From contig NZ_BAABCA010000002.1 in assembly GCF_039538365.1 (NCBI RefSeq), positions 496,001 to 560,000 on the forward strand: 64,000 nt of DNA, given 5' to 3'. Positions 59,123 to 64,000 of this stretch are shown piece by piece. The position numbers and the translations under genes are program-made. The notes beneath the pieces were generated by a model. That model was not told the origin of the DNA and ran no database searches. It was given only the letters and a program-made list of their open reading frames with translations. How positions within the stretch are numbered: the stretch's first letter is position 1; each line of letters begins with the position of its first letter. This DNA is from Postechiella marina. Lineage in GTDB: Bacteria; Bacteroidota; Bacteroidia; Flavobacteriales; Flavobacteriaceae.

Positions 59123-60814
59123 TTAATTTAATATTTGTTCTAGTATGGTTCTTGTTATTAAATATGTTGGTCTTACTCCCGAGGCCCCTAAACCTCCAGA
59201 TGCTAATGTAGCACCAGTTTCTAAAGGGTTATCACTAGCATAATATGCGTATCGCACTTTTACATCTGGACTTATACTGCCTCTAACTTTAGATGCTGCT
59301 TGTATTGCTTTTTGGTAATGTGCTCCTTCCATTTCTAACCCAATTACATTCCATGTAGAGTTATAAAAGAATTTAAGAATATCTTTATTTTGTAACGATG
59401 TTCCTAAAACAGTTATCATTGTACCGTCAAAAACATTTACGCCTTTTCCTTCTAAGTCTTCACGCTTTAATTCGTTCTCAAACGGATAATTATCGGCTGT
59501 GCCTTCAAAAATATGTGCAGAAGGTATCATAATGTCTCCTTTTCCGCCTTCTAATATACCTGCTTTTCCCATTATAGATAAAGACTCTACATTTAAATGT
59601 ACTTTCTCTTTACCTTTAGGTTTATAAGGTTTTAATAGCTCGTCTATCGTTTCGTAAGCCTGCTCTCCAAAAGCATAATCCATTACAATAATAACAGGTT
59701 TTTTATCTTTTAAAACAGGTTGAGAAGCCTTAATGTCTAGCTTTGTACTATCTATTTTACTTGTGTCAAATATTTGCACATCTATGTTTGCTCCAGATGT
59801 ATCTTTAATATACAACATTCCCTTTTGCAACGCTTCTTTAGAAATTTTATTGCGCAAGGCTTCGTTCTCTTTATGACTTAAAGATTCGTAAACCTCAAAA
59901 ACATCTTTTTTTGCTACAATAGTTTTTAAAGCATTTGGTGTAAAAAGCGTATTCATTACACTGTGCATATTTGCACTTATAATATGTATTGGTCTTTCTA
60001 ATAAATTATTAGTATGTAATGTTTCTTTTATTTTATTTGCCCATATTTCTCCATGAATATGATGCCCAATACGCTCTCTTAACACAGGGCTAAACGTAAT
60101 GGTTCGTTTATTATTACCTACCAATTCTTCTATAGCTAGTTTACCTAACCAATATACAATATGCAATAAACGTTCTGGCTGAGAAGGTGTTGCAAATGCA
60201 TTATATACAGTAGTAATTTCTTTAAACGTTCTTCCTAAAATATTAGCTGTATGTGTTATCGCTACTTCGCGCTCTTCTTGTGTAAATTCTTTTTTAGATA
60301 AAACTGCATTTTCAAGTTTTATCCAATCGCGAGTTGTATCTCCTTCGTCATTTATTAGTACACGATTACTTATTTTATGAGACTCAACAAAAAGAAAAGT
60401 AAGGTGCGTTAAAATATCGTAAATCTCAGATCGACCACGTGTAATTTCAATATTCATTTGTTCATCATCAATACGATAACAATTACGTCGTCTTTTTGGT
60501 GGTATTATGGGTTCGAAATGAGAATCGCCATAGCCTTCGTCGCTTGTTAAATTAATAAACATGCACTCTTCTATACCAATAGGCAATCTATCTATAACAT
60601 AAAGCAAACCTTCAAGTTCTGCTTTTTCGTCGCCTATAGATCCATAAATTTCTGGTCTTAACAAAAGTAAAGAACTTCTTAATGTTTCTCCAGAAATACC
60701 CATAGGCTTATAAAACCCTCTGTTAAAAAGGTGTCGCATAGTAATATACAGCCTTTCTATGGCATTAGAGCTTTCTTGTGCTCTGGTTCTTTCATGATGT
60801 TTTTTTGTGCTCAT
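59123..60814 (-). CDS. DUF6909-like protein with phosphorylase-like C-terminus
   Basis: A soluble 563-residue protein conserved in flavobacteria (DUF6909 as far as I recall). The N-terminal half is helical and basic at the start. The C-terminal part (about 370-560) resembles the nucleoside phosphorylase fold: PVIIVMDYAFGEQ, SLSIMGKAGILEGGKGDIMIP, TVLGTSLQNKDI, then GLEMEGA (492-498), which is like the ribose-binding MEME motif, and YYASDNPLETG, where phosphorylases have a SD. Function is unknown. It lies 4 bases before the Wzz-like gene and shortly after the GH3-type gene. Confidence 0.72.
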   Translation of the reverse strand: MSTKKHHERTRAQESSNAIERLYITMRHLFNRGFYKPMGISGETLRSSLLLLRPEIYGSIGDEKAELEGLLYVIDRLPIGIEECMFINLTSDEGYGDSHFEPIIPPKRRRNCYRIDDEQMNIEITRGRSEIYDILTHLTFLFVESHKISNRVLINDEGDTTRDWIKLENAVLSKKEFTQEEREVAITHTANILGRTFKEITTVYNAFATPSQPERLLHIVYWLGKLAIEELVGNNKRTITFSPVLRERIGHHIHGEIWANKIKETLHTNNLLERPIHIISANMHSVMNTLFTPNALKTIVAKKDVFEVYESLSHKENEALRNKISKEALQKGMLYIKDTSGANIDVQIFDTSKIDSTKLDIKASQPVLKDKKPVIIVMDYAFGEQAYETIDELLKPYKPKGKEKVHLNVESLSIMGKAGILEGGKGDIMIPSAHIFEGTADNYPFENELKREDLEGKGVNVFDGTMITVLGTSLQNKDILKFFYNSTWNVIGLEMEGAHYQKAIQAASKVRGSISPDVKVRYAYYASDNPLETGATLASGGLGASGVRPTYLITRTILEQILN

Positions 60815-60860
60815 AGTATAATTTGGTGGAGCAAAGGTAATACTAATTTAATTAATTTTA

Positions 60861-62345
60861 TTAGCCAAGTAAATCAACAATTTTCCGGTCGTTAGATAAA
60901 CGTGGTATTTTATTTTGTCCGCCTAATTTTCCAATAGATTTCATATAGTTTTGAAAACCGCCTTTTTGCACTATTGTTATTTTTAATGGCTGTAAAACTT
61001 TACCGTCAATTAAATCGAAATAATAACTGTTTTGCTTTTGAAGCGATTGATCTATTTTTTTTGCTAAAGCAGAAATATTTTCTGGTTCGTTTTCAAATTC
61101 TACAAACCATTCGTGATAAGGTAACCCTTCTAAAGGATTTATTTGAGGCGCAACAGTAAACTCTGACACTCTAATATTAGAATTAACCGTAGCTTCTTGC
61201 ATAGCTTGTTCTACCTCTTTACCAATAACATGTTCGCCAAAGGCAGAAATAAAATGTTTAATTCGGCCAGACACAATTACTCTGTAAGGTTTTGTAGATG
61301 TAAACATTACTGTATCGCCAATATTATAAGCCCAAAGTCCTGCATTTGTTGTAATAATTATAACATAATTAATACCAACCTCAACATCTTTAATTGTAAT
61401 TCTTTCTGGGTTTTCATCAAAAAAAGTATCTGCTTTTACAAACTCATAAAAAATGCCAGAATTTAATTGAAGTAACATCCCTTTTTCGTTCTGCTTATCT
61501 TGGTAAGCAAAAAAACCTTCGCTTGCTGGGTAAAGCTCTATACTATCTACTTTTCGTCCTATAAGATTCTCAAATTTTGCACGATAAGGTTCGTAATTTA
61601 CGCCTCCGAAGATAAAAAGATTGAAATTTTTAAAAATATCGCCTACCTTTTTTCCTGTCTTATGTTGAAGTTTTTCAAAATACATTTGCACCCAAGACGG
61701 AATTCCAGAAATAATGGTCATGTCTTCTGGCAATGTTTCTTCTACAATAGCATCAACCTTTGTTTCCCAATCATCAATACAATTAGTTTTCCAAGAAGGC
61801 AATCTGTTTTTCTGAAGATATTTTGGCACATAATGCGCTACAATACCAGAAAGTCTACCTAACTGAACACCGTTTTGCTCTGTTAAAATAGGGCTTCCTT
61901 GTAAAAAAATCATTTTTCCATCTACAAACTTAGCGTTGCCTGTTTCGTGTATATACATTAAAATAGCATTTCTAGCTGCTTCTACATGACTAGGCATACT
62001 TTCTTTAGTTATTGGAATATACTTTGACCCTGATGTTGTACCAGAAGTTTTTGCAAAATAAATAGGCTTACCTTTCCATAAAATATTTTCTTCGCCAGCA
62101 ACTACGCGTTCAACATATGGTTTTAAAGCTTCGTAATCTCTAATTGGTACCCTTTTTACAAAATCCTTATAAGAGTTTATGCTTATAAAATCATGGTCTT
62201 TTCCAAATATTGTACTAGATGCAGTGGCTATTAATTCTTTAAAAACTTTTTCCTGAGTTTCTACAGGTTTATTTACCCACTTCTGAGTTTTTTTATACAC
62301 ACGTTTTGCAAAAGGTTTTGCAAGTGCAGACTTTAATGATATCAT
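60861..62345 (-). CDS. GH3-family acyl-adenylate/amide synthetase-like protein
   Basis: A 494-residue member of the GH3 family, named for plant auxin-responsive proteins that join amino acids to acids through acyl-adenylates. The ATP motif SGTTSGSKYIPIT (101-113), the ELYPASEGFFAYQD region (near 281-294), the NAGLWAYNIGDTVMFT segment and the FGEHVIGKEVEQAM hinge are the usual ANL landmarks. The substrate in bacteria is not known to me. It starts 2 bases after the M23 gene ends, so they are cotranscribed. Confidence 0.88.
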   Translation of the reverse strand: MISLKSALAKPFAKRVYKKTQKWVNKPVETQEKVFKELIATASSTIFGKDHDFISINSYKDFVKRVPIRDYEALKPYVERVVAGEENILWKGKPIYFAKTSGTTSGSKYIPITKESMPSHVEAARNAILMYIHETGNAKFVDGKMIFLQGSPILTEQNGVQLGRLSGIVAHYVPKYLQKNRLPSWKTNCIDDWETKVDAIVEETLPEDMTIISGIPSWVQMYFEKLQHKTGKKVGDIFKNFNLFIFGGVNYEPYRAKFENLIGRKVDSIELYPASEGFFAYQDKQNEKGMLLQLNSGIFYEFVKADTFFDENPERITIKDVEVGINYVIIITTNAGLWAYNIGDTVMFTSTKPYRVIVSGRIKHFISAFGEHVIGKEVEQAMQEATVNSNIRVSEFTVAPQINPLEGLPYHEWFVEFENEPENISALAKKIDQSLQKQNSYYFDLIDGKVLQPLKITIVQKGGFQNYMKSIGKLGGQNKIPRLSNDRKIVDLLG

Positions 62346-62347
62346 AA

Positions 62348-63217
62348 TTATTTAAAATCTATAAAGTTTGAAGGATTAATTGGGTAGCCATCATTCCAAA
62401 GTTCGAAATGTAAATGAGGCCCGGTAGATAACTCGCCTGTATTTCCAGATGTTGCAATAACCTCTCCTGCTTTAACTAAATCGCCCTGTGCTTTTGTTAA
62501 GGCTGCATTGTGTTTGTAAACAGAAATTAAACCATGGCTATGCTCTAATATAACTACGTAACCAGTACTTGCTGTCCACTCTGCAAAAATAACCGTGCCA
62601 TCTGCGGTTGCTTTTATAGGTGTGTTTTTAGGCACTACCAAATCTATAGCGTAATGCTTATCTTTTAAACTGTAAGATTCGCTTATGGTTCCGTTTACCG
62701 GAGGGAATAAAACAAAATTTGTTGACGATGATGCAGATTCAAATAAATTATACTTATCCTCTTTATCCACCTTTTCTCTTAAAATAGAATCTTCTTGAAT
62801 TGGGCTTAAATCTACTTCACTAATTTCTAATTTAACTGCCTCTATAATAGAATCTTTATTTACACTTGCCGAGCTAACTTCGCCTTGAAGCACTTGTTTT
62901 ATAGAGCTATAATAACGCTCGTTTAAAGTAATTACTTGCTGTAACGAATCTGTCTTAAAATTAAGCTCTGTAGCTTTCTTTTTTAAAGCAGTAGACGAGT
63001 ATCCTGGTATATATTCTTTAAGAGGCGTAAAAGCTATAAATAATAGTGTAAATAAAACTAAAAAAATACTAGATAAAGATACCAATACAAACACATTTAG
63101 GCGTGTTAACTTAAAAGATAATCGCTCCTCAAAGGTGTCTTCGTTTAAAATAACTAATCGATATTTATCGAGCAGTTTGGTTTTTATTTTTTTAGTTTTC
63201 TTTTTACTTTCTGTCAT
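62348..63217 (-). CDS. M23-family peptidoglycan metallopeptidase
   Basis: A membrane-anchored periplasmic peptidase of 289 residues, of the LytM/NlpD type. A cytoplasmic basic N-terminus (1-40) is followed by one membrane helix (about 43-63), a coiled coil (about 75-115) and a catalytic M23 domain (about 170-285). Zinc ligands are visible: His188 and Asp192 in HYAID, and His268/His270 in PHLHFELW; His236 in YKH may also take part. It likely cuts peptide cross-links during growth or division. A TAATTTTG element at 63226-63233 may be its promoter. Confidence 0.93.
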   Translation of the reverse strand: MTESKKKTKKIKTKLLDKYRLVILNEDTFEERLSFKLTRLNVFVLVSLSSIFLVLFTLLFIAFTPLKEYIPGYSSTALKKKATELNFKTDSLQQVITLNERYYSSIKQVLQGEVSSASVNKDSIIEAVKLEISEVDLSPIQEDSILREKVDKEDKYNLFESASSSTNFVLFPPVNGTISESYSLKDKHYAIDLVVPKNTPIKATADGTVIFAEWTASTGYVVILEHSHGLISVYKHNAALTKAQGDLVKAGEVIATSGNTGELSTGPHLHFELWNDGYPINPSNFIDFK

Positions 63218-63225
63218 GTTAAAAA

Positions 63226-63233
63226 CAAAATTA
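63226..63233 (-). promoter_or_regulatory. Possible -7 element for the M23 gene
   Basis: On the minus strand TAATTTTG matches TAnnTTTG but lies only 8 bases before the ATG, and no -33 box is seen at the proper spacing. It could be a chance match. Confidence 0.25.
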
Positions 63234-63310
63234 ATTAAAATAATCTCAAAAGCATCCGTTTTCTTTATGCTAAAATTATGATTAAAACGATTTTATTAAA
63301 CTTTAATTAT

Positions 63311-63318
63311 TAACTTTG
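63311..63318 (+). promoter_or_regulatory. -7 element for tatA
   Basis: TAACTTTG matches TAnnTTTG, 20 bases before the tatA ATG at 63339. No convincing -33 TTG is seen. Confidence 0.45.
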
Positions 63319-63338
63319 TTATTTAAAATACTTTAATC

Positions 63339-63521
63339 ATGAGTTTATATATGTTACCATTAGTTATTGGAGCGCCACAAATAATTTTAATTGTTGTTGT
63401 TGTGTTATTATTATTTGGAGGTAAAAAAATACCTGAATTAATGAGAGGACTTGGTAGTGGAATTAAAGAATTTAAGGACGCTAGTAAAGAAGAAGATAAA
63501 ATTGAAGACAAAAAAGAGTAA
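63339..63521 (+). CDS. tatA: Sec-independent translocase TatA
   Basis: This is the pore-forming subunit of the twin-arginine export system. The 60-residue product has the standard build: a membrane helix (about 9-25, APQIILIVVVVLLLFGG), the FGGKKIPELMRGLG hinge and amphipathic helix, and an acidic/basic tail. MLPLV at codon 5 is a possible start. tatC is not in the window. A strong terminator follows at once, so it is transcribed alone. Confidence 0.93.
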   Translation: MSLYMLPLVIGAPQIILIVVVVLLLFGGKKIPELMRGLGSGIKEFKDASKEEDKIEDKKE

Positions 63522-63543
63522 TTATATCTTTTCTATAAAATAT

Positions 63544-63573
63544 AAAACCAACACAAATTGTGTTGGTTTTTTT
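63544..63573. terminator. Bidirectional terminator after tatA
   Basis: AAAACCAACAC (63544-63554) and GTGTTGGTTTT (63560-63570) form a perfect 11-bp stem with loop AAATT and a T run to 63573. The A run on the other side lets it also end the converging gene at 63606. Confidence 0.85.
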
Positions 63574-63605
63574 ATGTCTTTAAAACCTCTTAAAAAAATA
63601 AGAGT

Positions 63606-64000
63606 TTATTGAATTTTTATAGACTTAATTATAGCCTCTAACTCGAACATATAATTTCGCTTAGATACAGATGGCGCATAGGTAAACCCTTCTACAACAA
63701 CCCATCTTTTGTTTATTTTATCTTCTATAGCATAATTTACATACGGTCCTGCCATAAAAGCATTTTTAACTTCCCAAAGCCCTTTTGTTTCTAATGTTGG
63801 TTTATTATCAACTATGGTTTGGGTATGAAATGGTGTGTAGGCATTTTCTGTTATCATATACGACCCTTCTACAGGTCCTTCAATATATTTTTTGCCTATC
63901 GAATCTCTAATTTTTACAATTTGAGCAATCATATTCGTGTCCTTTTTTATGGCTCCTAATGGTAACTCGTAAAGTAAAAGATTAACATAACCTGTAGGTA
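63606..64000 (-). CDS. DUF4837-type protein, 5' part cut by the window end
   Basis: The reading frame runs off the window: it stays open upstream of the Met codon at 63932 to position 64000 with no stop, so that Met is internal. The visible 131 or so residues include an ELPLGAIKKDTNMIAQIVKIRDSI-like stretch, the KKYIEGPVEGSYM segment, TKGLWEVKNAFMAGPYVNYAI and a C-terminal YMFELEAIIKSIKI. I place it in the DUF4837 family of flavobacterial lipoproteins, which I recall next to tatA and M23 genes. Function is unknown. Confidence 0.72.
   Translation of the reverse strand, partial: PTGYVNLLLYELPLGAIKKDTNMIAQIVKIRDSIGKKYIEGPVEGSYMITENAYTPFHTQTIVDNKPTLETKGLWEVKNAFMAGPYVNYAIEDKINKRWVVVEGFTYAPSVSKRNYMFELEAIIKSIKIQ

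Noticed and set aside
61500..61862. A 120-residue open frame on the plus strand inside the GH3-type gene
   Set aside because: It lies antisense to a well-supported gene and its product is rich in Phe, Ile and Lys without any recognisable pattern.
1..64000. CRISPR arrays, tRNA or rRNA genes, insertion sequences, phage genes
   Set aside because: No regularly spaced repeats, cloverleaf-like or rRNA-like sequence, transposase or phage motif was found by reading.

Overview
The window comes from a low-GC member of the phylum Bacteroidota, most likely a marine member of the family Flavobacteriaceae. The evidence is: an F-type ATP synthase operon lacking atpD/atpC; a SprE/PorW type IX secretion lipoprotein; a SusC/SusD pair with a hybrid two-component regulator; several flavobacterial families of unknown function in their usual order; A-rich starts without Shine-Dalgarno sequences; and promoters of the TTG-N18/19-TAnnTTTG type. 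No rRNA, tRNA, insertion sequence, phage or CRISPR array was seen. Family calls rest on motif recognition and memory of the families; no database search was run.

Layout. 0.3-9.2 kb (minus strand): sprE/porW, a bactofilin, AtpZ-like and AtpI-like membrane proteins, then atpB-E-F-H-A-G. Several RNA hairpins between the atp genes may tune subunit ratios. 9.3-13.1 kb (minus): an ABC exporter pair, a secreted DUF2059-type protein, and a PadR repressor with a partner membrane protein behind a dyad operator. 13.2-14.3 kb (plus): a PaaE-like ferredoxin reductase. 14.6-29.3 kb (plus): a polysaccharide-utilisation-like operon made of SusC, SusD, a large FG-GAP/ASPIC-UnbV lipoprotein, a hybrid two-component sensor/regulator (HTCS), and an unusual sulfatase-lactonase fusion. 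29.3-34.2 kb: housekeeping and conserved flavobacterial genes (GT9, DUF4254, upp, DUF6427, DUF6341, purD).

34.4-57.9 kb is a surface polysaccharide locus, nearly all on the minus strand. It holds a complete set of homologues for the two characteristic sugars of enterobacterial common antigen (ECA): wecB and wecC for UDP-ManNAcA; rfbA, rfbB, wecE and a NeuD-like acyltransferase for dTDP-Fuc4NAc. WecG-like (GT26) and WecF-like (GT56) transferases, a Wzx flippase and two Wzy/WaaL-like polytopic proteins are also present. Initiation appears to use a WcaJ/PglC-type phosphotransferase rather than WecA. Extra genes provide dTDP-rhamnose (rfbC, rfbD), UDP-xylose (UXS) and an unusual HAD/ATP-grasp/SDR/HTTM-DCC cassette. 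A strong terminator splits the locus between wecC and rfbB.

58.0-64.0 kb: a Wzz-like protein, a DUF6909-like protein with a nucleoside-phosphorylase-like C-terminus, a GH3-type adenylating enzyme, an M23 peptidase, TatA and a truncated DUF4837-type lipoprotein.

The best candidates for something undescribed are the ECA-like flavobacterial glycan locus with its cassette, the sulfatase-lactonase fusion with altered active-site motifs inside an FG-GAP-containing Sus operon, and the strand-specific hairpins in the atp operon.
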